Source: an uncultured Clostridia bacterium (GTDB lineage Bacteria; Bacillota; Clostridia; TANB77; CAG-508). From it: a stretch of 14,266 nt of DNA. This document shows positions 1 through 6,163 of the stretch, piece after piece; position 1 is the first letter of the stretch, and each line of letters begins with the position of its first letter. Location: the NCBI GenBank assembly GCA_947629805.1, contig CANRFE010000019.1, forward strand, positions 1 through 14,266, read 5' to 3'. Under the pieces are notes generated by a model. It was not told the DNA's origin. It did not search any database and saw nothing but the letters and a program-made list of their open reading frames with translations. The position numbers and the translations under genes were made by a program.

Positions 1-242
1 GGTAACACTCCTAAATATCCGGCAAATGTTTTGAATAAAGAATTTCTTCCTTCAAATAAAGCATCTTTTAAAAATTCTGTTCCATCTTCTGCTTCTAATA
101 GCGGTTCCCATAATATTTCTACACTAATAGAAATCATACATACCAAACATATTATAAATGTTATTAATAGCCACTGCCACTCTTTAATATTTTCAACATA
201 ATTTACAATTCTTCGTACTTTATTACTAAATTTTAATTTCAT
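1..242 (-). CDS. Membrane protein, N-terminal part (runs off the window)
   Basis: An open frame starts at the ATG at 242 and runs without a stop to the window edge, giving 80 residues. AAAGGAA lies at suitable distance upstream of the ATG. The protein begins with a basic stretch (MKLKFSNKVRRIV), followed by one hydrophobic segment at about residues 22-44 (WQWLLITFIICLVCMISIS). Next comes an acidic stretch, LLEAEDGTEFLKDAL, and then FKTFAGYLGVL. An early membrane helix followed by an 'EDG..FL...AGYL' loop recalls large uncharacterised GT-C-type membrane glycosyltransferases. That is a weak inference from a fragment, and the family is otherwise unknown to me. Confidence 0.6.
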   Translation of the reverse strand, partial: MKLKFSNKVRRIVNYVENIKEWQWLLITFIICLVCMISISVEILWEPLLEAEDGTEFLKDALFEGRNSLFKTFAGYLGVL

Positions 243-480
243 TGATAAAATTCCTTTCTTTACAACTATTTTTTCATATATTTTATTTAGTTTTTATAAA
301 ATAAATTATGTTTATATATTATCAAATATTTTCAAATTTTTCAAGTTATATTTTCAGTAATTTTATCATTTATACTTGGTATTGCTTATTTATTAGTTAA
401 AAAATATTCAAATATCCGTATTATTAGATATAAAGTTATGTCGCTTAGTTATAAATTATTATTATAATGCGAATTTTTTC
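243..480. other. Intergenic region with no gene called
   Basis: Very AT-rich spacer upstream of the minus-strand membrane protein gene. It must hold that gene's promoter, but the base composition gives many TATAAT-like matches and I cannot choose one. A plus-strand open stretch at about 297-468 reads as a hydrophobic peptide. It has no ribosome binding site and no early start codon, so I do not call it. Confidence 0.4.
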
Positions 481-520
481 AAAAATATAAGACCACATTA
501 ATTTGTAGTCTTATATTTTT
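481..520 (-). terminator. Rho-independent terminator of the 528-1079 gene
   Basis: Positions 481-493 and 508-520 form a perfect inverted repeat (AAAATATAAGAC paired with GTCTTATATTTT) with a loop of about 14 bases. It lies just past the minus-strand stop codon, and on that strand the 3' arm is U-rich. Confidence 0.7.
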
Positions 521-527
521 TTACTTT

Positions 528-1079
528 TTAAACATTATCATTTACTTTCTTGTAAACAACTGGTATAGCTATACTAATTACAATAATAGCTAATATTGGT
601 GTAATTAAATATTCGTAATGTAGTAAGTCTGTTTGTACTAATTTATCATTTTCTAATACAAAAGTACCAACTATTTTTTTATATTCGTCTTTTATTAAGA
701 ATGTTTTATCTACAGAATCATAATCAATTTCTAATTTTAATACTTCTGCTGCTAACTTAAGGGCAGATATCATTTTTTCTTTATTTTCTCCTTCTAAATC
801 AAAAATGTTGGTTACTTTTGCTGTATCCATAATCTCTACTATTTTATCCATTTGTTTTTTTACCCTTATATATTGATTCTCACTAATTTCATGTGTATCG
901 AAATAACGTTTTGCTTGTGCTAATTCTGTACTAGTGAATACCTTTATTTCCTGCCCATTAATCATAAAAGTTCCTGCTATATAATCATATAATTTTTCAG
1001 ATGCTGTAGTGGCCTTTACTGTTGTTGTAAAAACACACAATAATAAGAAAAATAGGACAATGCTTACCCCTTTTTTCAT
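528..1079 (-). CDS. Exported protein with C-terminal membrane anchor, function unknown
   Basis: 183 residues. The N-terminus is a classical signal peptide: MKKG, a hydrophobic core at about 5-20 (VSIVLFFLLLCVFTTT), and a likely cleavage near VKATTA. The soluble part (25-150) is charged and mainly helical, with YDYIAGTFMINGQE near its start. A second hydrophobic helix at about 155-174 (YLITPILAIIVISIAIPVV) is followed by a basic tail YKKVNDNV, so the protein is probably held outside the cell by a C-terminal anchor. Clostridia commonly encode small exported proteins of this architecture. I recognise the style but no function. The start is set by AGGGGGGAA upstream of the ATG. There is no in-frame CGG. 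Confidence 0.8.
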   Translation of the reverse strand: MKKGVSIVLFFLLLCVFTTTVKATTASEKLYDYIAGTFMINGQEIKVFTSTELAQAKRYFDTHEISENQYIRVKKQMDKIVEIMDTAKVTNIFDLEGENKEKMISALKLAAEVLKLEIDYDSVDKTFLIKDEYKKIVGTFVLENDKLVQTDLLHYEYLITPILAIIVISIAIPVVYKKVNDNV

Positions 1080-1111
1080 TGCTTTTTCCCCCCTCTTATA
1101 TTTTCCGTCTT

Positions 1112-1141
1112 ATTTTATCATATTTTTTCTTATTTTGTAAA
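1112..1141 (-). promoter_or_regulatory. Promoter of the 528-1079 gene
   Basis: On the minus strand, TTTACA (1136-1141) is followed after 18 bases by TAAAAT (1112-1117), with a TG one base upstream (extended -10). It lies about 33 bp before the ATG. Confidence 0.55.
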
Positions 1142-1261
1142 TAGTTTTTTTAAGAATAATTATTTTTCTAGTTCTGCGATGCTAAAATACCACCAAGAGA
1201 ACCAAGCCCAAAGTGGTACTTTTCCATGCAACTTGCATACTTCTTATTAAAGAAATATTAT

Positions 1262-1290
1262 TTGACATTTTTTTACTTTTATGATTAAAT
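1262..1290 (+). promoter_or_regulatory. Promoter of the cohesin-like gene
   Basis: TTGACA (1262-1267), 17-base spacer, TTAAAT (1285-1290) with an extended -10 TG at 1282-1283. It ends about 42 bp before the ATG at 1332. The -35 is a perfect consensus, so strong vegetative expression is plausible. Confidence 0.65.
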
Positions 1291-1331
1291 TCTTTATATA
1301 AAAATATAAAAAGAAAGGAAGAAAAAAAATT

Positions 1332-2342
1332 ATGGAAGAAACAACTACAAATAACGCAATTCTTACTGCTAAAAAATTATCTATTTTCACAATAGATACC
1401 GCTGACATTATGTTGGTTTTGGATTTACCAGCTAATGAACTTCAATTTCAACTAACTTACAATCCTAATGTTTTTCAATTTATTCCAAGTTCCGTTCAAT
1501 GTTCTTTACAAGAAATTAATGTAGATTCTACTTCAACTCCTGGAATTATAAAATTTAGTGGAAGGAGTCAAGATCCAAATGTGACAGCTACTAGTGTTAA
1601 TCTTTCTTTTAGACCTCTTCAAGCTGTATCTTTAGCTGGATTTATTGCTAGTGGTCTCGTTACGAATACTGGTGCAACTCTTACTATCCCTACTGTTAAT
1701 ATGATTGTTAACCTTACACCTATACATTCTATTCGCCCACTACCCTTAAATCCTGATAATCCGCCTATGGTCGGTGCAACCCCACCATATATAGCACTTC
1801 CCGATCCATTACTTCCACCTATGCCTCTATTAAACGGAACTCCTGTACCACCGGTAGCAATGCCTCCAATCAATAATGATGGTACAACTAATAATGCATT
1901 TCTTGGTACAACAAAAACTTCTATTGAAACCATAGAAAATGCTAATTTATTTTTAGCTTTAGATATGCCTGCTTCTAGTATAGAATTTAATGTAACTTAT
2001 AATCCAAACGTATTTCAATTTTTACCGGGGTCTGTTCAATGTTCTTTACCTTGGGCAAATTTAGATTATTCGAAACCTGGAGTTGTTTCATTTAAATTTA
2101 TGAGCCAAGATCCTAATATTACAGCCACTACGGTTAGTTTTTCATTTAAACCACTCATGGCTGTTCCATTATCTGGATTTATTGCTAATGGATTAGTTAC
2201 GAATACTAATGCAACTCTTAGTGTTCCTACTGTTAATATCACTGTTAATACTACACCTATATCCATTTTTCATACATTACCTCTAAATCCAGACATTCCA
2301 CCTATAGCAGGTGCAGTAAGTACAACACAGTGCAAAATCTAG
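1332..2342 (+). CDS. Tandemly duplicated cohesin-like beta-domain protein
   Basis: 336 residues, made of two copies of one unit. The first covers about residues 6-140 and the second about 187-325. The copies share TNNA(I/F)L near the start, then TYNPNVFQF, SVQCSL, SQDPN(V/I)TAT, SGFIA/AGFIA, NGLVTNT or SGLVTNT, and LPLNPD. The pattern of hydrophobic strands with 'YNPNVFQF' followed by a later 'F' strand resembles the cohesin/carbohydrate-binding beta-sandwich fold. This is inference, not a firm family call. A proline-rich linker (about 140-180) joins the units. There is no signal peptide, membrane helix or sorting motif. The only cysteines are one per unit in SVQCSL and one in the terminal QCKI. 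An AGAAAGGAAG ribosome binding site precedes the ATG. It could be a surface or spore-surface adhesin exported or released by an unseen route. Confidence 0.7.
   Translation: MEETTTNNAILTAKKLSIFTIDTADIMLVLDLPANELQFQLTYNPNVFQFIPSSVQCSLQEINVDSTSTPGIIKFSGRSQDPNVTATSVNLSFRPLQAVSLAGFIASGLVTNTGATLTIPTVNMIVNLTPIHSIRPLPLNPDNPPMVGATPPYIALPDPLLPPMPLLNGTPVPPVAMPPINNDGTTNNAFLGTTKTSIETIENANLFLALDMPASSIEFNVTYNPNVFQFLPGSVQCSLPWANLDYSKPGVVSFKFMSQDPNITATTVSFSFKPLMAVPLSGFIANGLVTNTNATLSVPTVNITVNTTPISIFHTLPLNPDIPPIAGAVSTTQCKI
1341..2300 (+). repeat. Internal tandem duplication, two units of about 410 bp
   Basis: Unit one spans about 1347-1760 and unit two about 1884-2300. They align over their whole length at protein level. 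DNA-level identity is still high in the SGFIA..VTNT segment (about 1636-1690 and 2173-2230), while other parts have diverged. This indicates an old duplication kept under protein-level constraint. Confidence 0.75.
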
Positions 2343-2368
2343 TTATTTCGTTATAATAGCTTACTTAT

Positions 2369-2393
2369 CGCAAGGTAAATAACCTTGCGTTTT
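2369..2393 (+). terminator. Terminator after the cohesin-like gene
   Basis: CGCAAGGT (2369-2376), loop AAATA, ACCTTGCG (2382-2389), then TTTTC. The stem is a perfect 8 bp but the U-tract is short. The 3' arm overlaps the proposed -35 of uvrB. Confidence 0.6.
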
Positions 2394-2413
2394 CTATGGA
2401 AAAATGCTAAAAT
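2385..2413 (+). promoter_or_regulatory. Candidate uvrB promoter
   Basis: TTGCGT (2385-2390), 17-base spacer, TAAAAT (2408-2413) with extended -10 TG at 2405-2406, about 35 bp before the uvrB ATG. The -35 lies inside the upstream terminator hairpin. No LexA/DinR box (GAAC-N4-GTTC type) was seen. Confidence 0.45.
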
Positions 2414-2447
2414 AGAATTATTCTTTTTAGGGTATAAAGGAGGAAAA

Positions 2448-4405
2448 ATGTTTAAGTTAGTATCGAATTATAAGCCAACAGGAGACCAACCACAAGCAAT
2501 AGAATACTTATCAAATGGAATAAAAGAGGGCAAGAAATTCCAGACTTTACTTGGTGTTACAGGTTCTCGGAAAAACATTTACCATGGCCAATATAATTGA
2601 AAAAGTGCAAAAACCCACTCTTGTTTTAGCACATAACAAAACGCTAGCAGGACAATTGTATTCCGAATTTAAAGAATTTTTCCCAGATGCCCAAGTGCGG
2701 TTATTTTATTTCCTACTTTGATTATTACCAGCCCGAGGCTTATATTGCCTCTTCCGATACGTATATTGAAAAAGATTCTTCTGTTAATGATGAGATAGAT
2801 AAGCTTCGTCATTCTGCAACCGCTTCTTTATTTGAAAGTAAAGATGTCATTATTGTTGCTTCGGTTTCTTGCATTTATGGTTTGGGAGATCCTATTGACT
2901 ATGAACACCAAACCGTTTCCTTAAGACCAGGAGTAAAAATAGAACGTAATCAGGTCTTGAAAAAACTAGTAGATATGCAATATACCAGAAATGAATTGGA
3001 CTTTAAGAGGGGAACTTTTAGAGCAAAAGGAGATATTGTAGAAATTTATCCAGCAGATGAAGCAGAAACTGCAATTCGTGTGGAGTTTTGGGATGATGAA
3101 GTAGAAAAAATAAGTGAAATTAACCCTTTAACAGGAAAAACCATAAGCCTAAGAGATCATGTATGGATTTTTCCTAATTCCCATTATGTTACCACTTCTG
3201 ACAAAATGCAAAGAGCGTTACAAACAATAGAAGAAGAAATGGAAGAAAGAGTGCAATATTTCAAGGAAAAAGGAAAATTAATAGAAGCACAAAGAATAGA
3301 AGAAAGAACCAATTTTGACATGGAAATGATGAAAGAAACAGGATTTTGTCAAGGAATAGAAAATTATTCTAGACATATTAGTGGAAGAAAACCAGGTTCT
3401 GCTCCTTACACTTTATTTGATTATTTTCCAAAAGATTTTTTACTTTTTATTGATGAATCGCATGCTACTATTCCCCAAGTAAGGGGTATGTATAATGGCG
3501 ATAGAGCGAGAAAAGAATCGCTAGTAGAATATGGTTTTAGGCTTCCTTCTGCTTTTGATAACAGACCATTAAAGTTTCATGAATTTGAAGAGAGAATCCA
3601 TCAATGTATTTTTGTAAGTGCAACACCAGCAGAATATGAACAAGAAAAATCAAAAGGAAATATAGTAGAACAAATTATTCGACCAACAGGACTTTTAGAC
3701 CCCAAAATAGAAGTAAAGCCAGTGACGAATCAAGTGGATGATTTAGTAGAGCAAATTAGGCAAAGAGTAGAAAGAAAAGAAAGAGTATTAGTTACGACTT
3801 TAACAAAAAAAATGGCAGAAGATTTGACCTCTTATTTAGCGAATTTAAACATGAAAGTGAAATATATGCATTCTGATATTAAAGCTTTGGAAAGAATGGA
3901 AATTATTCGTTCTTTGCGTTTGGGGGAGTTTGATGTTTTAGTAGGAATTAACTTATTAAGAGAAGGTTTAGATATTCCAGAAGTTTCTTTAGTTGCTATT
4001 TTAGATGCAGACAAAGAAGGTTTCTTGCGTTCAGAGCGTTCTTTAATTCAAACAATAGGACGTGCTGCAAGAAATACAAATGGAATGGTTATTATGTATG
4101 CCGATGAATTAACAGAAAGCATGGAAAAAGCAATTCGTGAAACAAACAGGAGAAGAGAAATGCAAGAAAAGTATAATAAAGAACATGGGATTGTACCAAA
4201 AACTATTCAAAAGTCTATTCGAGAATCTATAAAAGCAAGTATTGTAGAAGATGTTCAACAAGAGTATCATTTATCAAAAGAGGCTGATTTACAAGAAATT
4301 ATTGATAAAATGACAGAAGAAATGATAAAATATGCACAAGAAATGGAATTTGAAAAAGCAGCCGAATTAAGAGATAAAATAAAAGAATTATCACGAGAGG
4401 AATAA
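2448..4405 (+). CDS. uvrB: UvrB, excinuclease ABC subunit B, interrupted by two +1 breaks
   Basis: DNA-damage helicase that UvrA loads at lesions and that recruits UvrC. Read with single-base skips at 2568 and 2698 it gives 651 residues, normal for UvrB. The start at 2448 follows AAGGAGG and gives the usual N-terminus FKLVSNYKPTGDQPQAI. Visible motifs are Walker A GVTGSGKTFT (residues 36-45), the beta-hairpin region YFDYYQPEAYI with SYID-like text after it, DESHATIPQVRGMYNGDR, motif VLVGINLLREGLDIPEV, motif VI QTIGRAARN, and the C-terminal UVR motif MEFEKAAELRDKIKEL. Without the shifts translation stops at 2600, or at 2721 after only the first shift. The rest of the gene shows no decay, so I call it a gene rather than a pseudogene. 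Sequence error remains possible. It has its own terminator and is not adjacent to uvrA. Confidence 0.9.
2568..2571 (+). other. Candidate +1 recoding site 1 (CGGA, UvrB Gly41)
   Basis: The in-frame reading is GGT TCT CGG. Removing C2568 restores GGT TCT GGA AAA ACA, which is Gly-Ser-Gly-Lys-Thr of the Walker A P-loop. That glycine is essentially invariant in P-loop NTPases. Confidence 0.75.
2698..2701 (+). other. Candidate +1 recoding site 2 (CGGT, UvrB Gly84)
   Basis: CAA GTG CGG TTA reaches a stop at 2719-2721. Skipping C2698 gives QVGYFISYFDYYQPEAY, the conserved UvrB segment. The glycine itself is less conserved here (Glu in E. coli UvrB), but the flanking alignment fixes the frame change to this point. 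Confidence 0.7.
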
Positions 4406-4410
4406 AAAGA

Positions 4411-4440
4411 AAAAACTGTTTCAATTAAGAAACAGTTTTT
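4411..4440. terminator. Bidirectional terminator between uvrB and the AbrB-like gene
   Basis: AAAAACTGTTTC (4411-4422) pairs perfectly with GAAACAGTTTTT (4429-4440) around a 6-base loop. The A-rich and T-rich flanks let it serve both uvrB (plus) and the convergent minus-strand gene. Confidence 0.85.
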
Positions 4441-4449
4441 TTAGACATT

Positions 4450-4809
4450 TCAAAGATTGGCAAGTAATTTTTGAAGTTGTGCATCTTGACGATTTTGGCA
4501 CATAGAACTGGTTAACTTGTAAATGTACACGGTAGGGTAGATAAGGTAAGTGCTAAAATAATAAAGATTTCCTTCCCCTAAATAATCGTCTACATTTTTA
4601 GGAAGAAAAAACCGATGTTTTTCATCAAAGTGGCAGTTTCCTAAAAATTCGTAGTTATACTTTCTTCCATAGTCAAGTTCTGCAATAATAATGCGAGAAT
4701 CTTCTGTGATAAAGAACCCAAAGCATGCTTTTGGCTCTTTGTCAAAGGAAACAAGATCCCATATATCTTTGGGAATGGTTAAGCGTGCTTGTGAACTTTT
4801 TCTTGCCAT
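4450..4809 (-). CDS. AbrB/MraZ-like swapped-hairpin protein, probable DNA-binding regulator
   Basis: 119 residues. The N-terminus, ARKSSQARLTIPKDIWDLV (2-20), looks like an AbrB/SpoVT 'R.(T/V)IPK' hairpin. A second match, DEKHRFFLPKNVDDYLG at about 62-78, fits the 'D..gRi.LPk.v...Lg' pattern, so two hairpin units are likely. The family fold is a swapped-hairpin beta barrel that binds DNA as a dimer. Here that role is inferred. AAGGAGG sits 5 bases before the ATG. It has a good promoter and is divergent from cysE, sharing a 125-bp intergenic region, so it could regulate cysE or itself. Its Arg at the second 'R' position is an in-frame CGG (4612-4614) that is not followed by a shift. A shift there would reach a stop within about eight codons. 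Confidence 0.65.
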   Translation of the reverse strand: MARKSSQARLTIPKDIWDLVSFDKEPKACFGFFITEDSRIIIAELDYGRKYNYEFLGNCHFDEKHRFFLPKNVDDYLGEGNLYYFSTYLIYPTVYIYKLTSSMCQNRQDAQLQKLLANL

Positions 4810-4841
4810 AATGTCCTCCTTAAAATGAAAAGAATACTATT

Positions 4842-4870
4842 ATTATACAATAAAAATAGGAAATTGTAAA
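4842..4870 (-). promoter_or_regulatory. Promoter of the AbrB-like gene
   Basis: On the minus strand, TTTACA (4865-4870), exactly 17 bases, TATAAT (4842-4847), about 33 bp before the ATG at 4809. Confidence 0.7.
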
Positions 4871-4934
4871 GTGTTAACATAAAAAACAAACCATATTCTT
4901 CTTTTTCACATATAGTATAACGGGGGAAAGAAAA

Positions 4935-5448
4935 ATGAAAGTATTGAAACAATTCTATGAAGATGCGAAAAATATACAGGAAAAAGATCCAGCTTGTCAC
5001 AATTTATGGGAAGTGATTTTATTGTATCCAGGTTTTCATGTATTAGTATTTTATAAATTAGCACATTTTTTATATTGTCATAAATGTTTCTTTCTTGCTA
5101 GATTTTTTTCACAATTTGCAAGATTTTTTACAGGAATTGAAATTCATCCAGGTGCTAAAATTGGAAAGAAATTGTTTATAGACCATGGAATGGGAATCGT
5201 TATAGGAGAAACTGTTACGGTTGGAAATAATTGTACCATTTATCATAATGTAACATTAGGAGGAACTGGAAAAGACAAAAAGAAAAGGCATCCGGATTTA
5301 GGAAACAATGTCATTGTGGGGTGTGGGGCAAAGGTGCTTCGGACCTATTAAAATAGGTGATAATGTCAAAATAGGGGCCAATTCAGTAGTATTACAAGAT
5401 GTAGAAGCAAATTCCACTGTAGTGGGAGTGCCAGGGAAAAAAGTCTAA
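4935..5448 (+). CDS. cysE: Serine O-acetyltransferase, interrupted by one +1 break
   Basis: Transfers acetyl from acetyl-CoA to serine, giving O-acetylserine for cysteine synthesis in the cytoplasm. Read with a skip of C5340 it has 170 residues, the short Firmicute form of CysE. The N-terminal helical part (1-65) includes MKVLKQFYEDAKNIQEKDPA and GFHVLVFYKLAHFLY. The left-handed beta-helix hexapeptides follow: IEIHPGAKIGKKLFIDHGMG, IVIGETVTVGNNCTIYHNVT, LGGTGKDKKKRHP, then NNVIVGCGAKVLG and PIKIGDNVKIGANSVV. The DHG (about residue 80) carries the catalytic histidine expected of SAT. The unshifted frame stops at 5349, removing the last helix turns and the C-terminal VVGVPGKKV. A purine-rich GGGGGAAAG precedes the ATG. 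No cysK is next to it. Confidence 0.9.
5340..5343 (+). other. Candidate +1 recoding site 3 (CGGA, CysE Gly136)
   Basis: GTG CTT CGG ACC TAT TAA ends at 5351. Skipping C5340 gives GTG CTT GGA CCT ATT AAA, that is VLGPIKIGDN, a strongly conserved CysE hexapeptide stretch, and an open frame to the stop at 5446-5448. Confidence 0.8.
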
Positions 5449-5476
5449 ATAAAGTTTATATAAAGTCTATATAAAG

Positions 5477-5527
5477 AAAAAAATAAGAATCCACCTTGTA
5501 TTGCAAAAGGATGGGTTCTTATTTTTT
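5477..5527. terminator. Bidirectional terminator after cysE
   Basis: AATAAGAATCCACCTT pairs with AAGG-A-TGGGTTCTTATT (one G-T wobble and one bulged A) around GTATTGCAA. It has A-rich and T-rich flanks and lies between convergent cysE and the 96-residue gene. Confidence 0.75.
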
Positions 5528-5579
5528 CGTGTTTTTTCGTATTTTTTAGTGTCAGAAAACAGAAAAAAAGAAAAAATTT

Positions 5580-5870
5580 CTAATGATTTTTCGGTTGATT
5601 TTTCATAGCAAGAATCCATAATTTTTGTGCCAAAGTATATGCGTTACACATTTCATCTAAAGAAAATACGTCTGTAGAGTCTACTTTGGCTTCCTTCCAC
5701 GTAATATAGTGTAGTCTAGGAAATTGCCGTGTATCGTGTAAATCAATGACCGTAAAACCATTTTTCCGAAGTTCTTCTGCTTTGGTTTTCGTAATTTTTT
5801 GATGAGCAAAAAACAAACCAAACTCTGCCTCTGATTTTAATCTTTCTTCTACAGGTGTTAAAATAGCCAT
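5580..5870 (-). CDS. 96-residue protein of unknown function
   Basis: The start chosen is the ATG at 5870 (MAILTPVEERLKSEAEFG), because AGGAGGAGA lies 5-7 bases upstream. An in-frame ATG further out, near 5942, lacks a site and would add an unlikely hydrophobic leader. The product is soluble, charged and mixed alpha/beta, with no signal peptide or membrane segment. Visible segments are FFAHQKITKTKAEEL, NGFTVIDLHDTRQFPRLHYI and a helical C-terminus MCNAYTLAQKLWILAMK. I do not recognise the family. Two Arg codons are CGG (5766-5768 and 5727-5729), and neither can be followed by a +1 shift without early termination, so CGG is read normally here. It is transcribed towards cysE with its own promoter and a leader palindrome. 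Confidence 0.7.
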   Translation of the reverse strand: MAILTPVEERLKSEAEFGLFFAHQKITKTKAEELRKNGFTVIDLHDTRQFPRLHYITWKEAKVDSTDVFSLDEMCNAYTLAQKLWILAMKNQPKNH

Positions 5871-5902
5871 ACCGTCTCCTCCTAAGATAGAAAAAATAAA
5901 GA

Positions 5903-5922
5903 AAGAATCAATTTTGATTCTT
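5903..5922 (-). promoter_or_regulatory. Palindrome in the leader of the 96-residue gene
   Basis: AAGAATCAA-TT-TTGATTCTT is a perfect 9-bp inverted repeat with a 2-base centre. It lies between the promoter (5949-5977) and the start codon (5870), a usual place for an operator. No U-tract on the minus strand suggests a terminator. Confidence 0.4.
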
Positions 5923-5948
5923 ATTGTGAATAGTTCAAACATAAAAGC

Positions 5949-5977
5949 ATTATACCATAAATTTTACAATATGTAAA
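5949..5977 (-). promoter_or_regulatory. Promoter of the 96-residue gene
   Basis: On the minus strand, TTTACA (5972-5977), 17 bases, TATAAT (5949-5954) preceded by an extended -10 TGG. Confidence 0.7.
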
Positions 5978-6023
5978 CTAAAAACACAAAAAGATACAAA
6001 AAAAGACAATTTCTACCAAACTC

Positions 6024-6052
6024 TTGTTTTTCTCTATAAAATGTTGTATAAT
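6024..6052 (+). promoter_or_regulatory. uvrA promoter
   Basis: TTGTTT (6024-6029), 17-base spacer, TATAAT (6047-6052). Transcription would begin at about 6059, within the start of the inverted-repeat element, so the element forms the uvrA leader RNA. Confidence 0.65.
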
Positions 6053-6056
6053 CAAA

Positions 6057-6150
6057 ATGTCTCATTAGGGACGTTTTCTAAAGGAGTATCTGTCCCTTTT
6101 GGGACATTTTAGAAAAAATGTCCCATTGGAAAACGTCCCTTATGGGACAT
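6057..6150. repeat. REP-like 94-bp element with nested GGGAC/GTCCC palindromes
   Basis: The ends are terminal inverted repeats of about 22 bp: ATGTCTCATTAGGGACGTTTTC (6057-6078) against the complement of 6129-6150, with one T-T mismatch and one G-T pair. Inside are the hairpin TGTCCC-TTTT-GGGACA (6091-6106) and a second pairing TTTTCTAAA (6075-6083) with TTTAGAAAA. GTCCC-containing palindromes of this kind resemble REP-like elements of Firmicutes moved by REP-associated IS200-type transposases; that link is from memory. No transposase is in the window. Confidence 0.6.
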
Positions 6151-6163
6151 AGGGGGAATAAAA

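Noticed and set aside
297..468. Plus-strand open stretch with hydrophobic peptide SVILSFILGIAYLLVKKYSN
   Set aside because: No start codon near its beginning and no ribosome binding site. AT-rich DNA naturally encodes Ile/Leu/Lys/Phe-rich peptides. Could be a remnant of a membrane protein gene but cannot be supported.
1160..1240. Minus-strand 19-codon frame MEKYHFGLGSLGGILASQN
   Set aside because: Protein-like in composition, but too short and without a ribosome binding site.
1619..2266. Minus-strand open frames opposite the cohesin-like gene
   Set aside because: Shadows of the duplicated gene; they resemble each other only because the underlying DNA is duplicated, and have no ribosome binding site.
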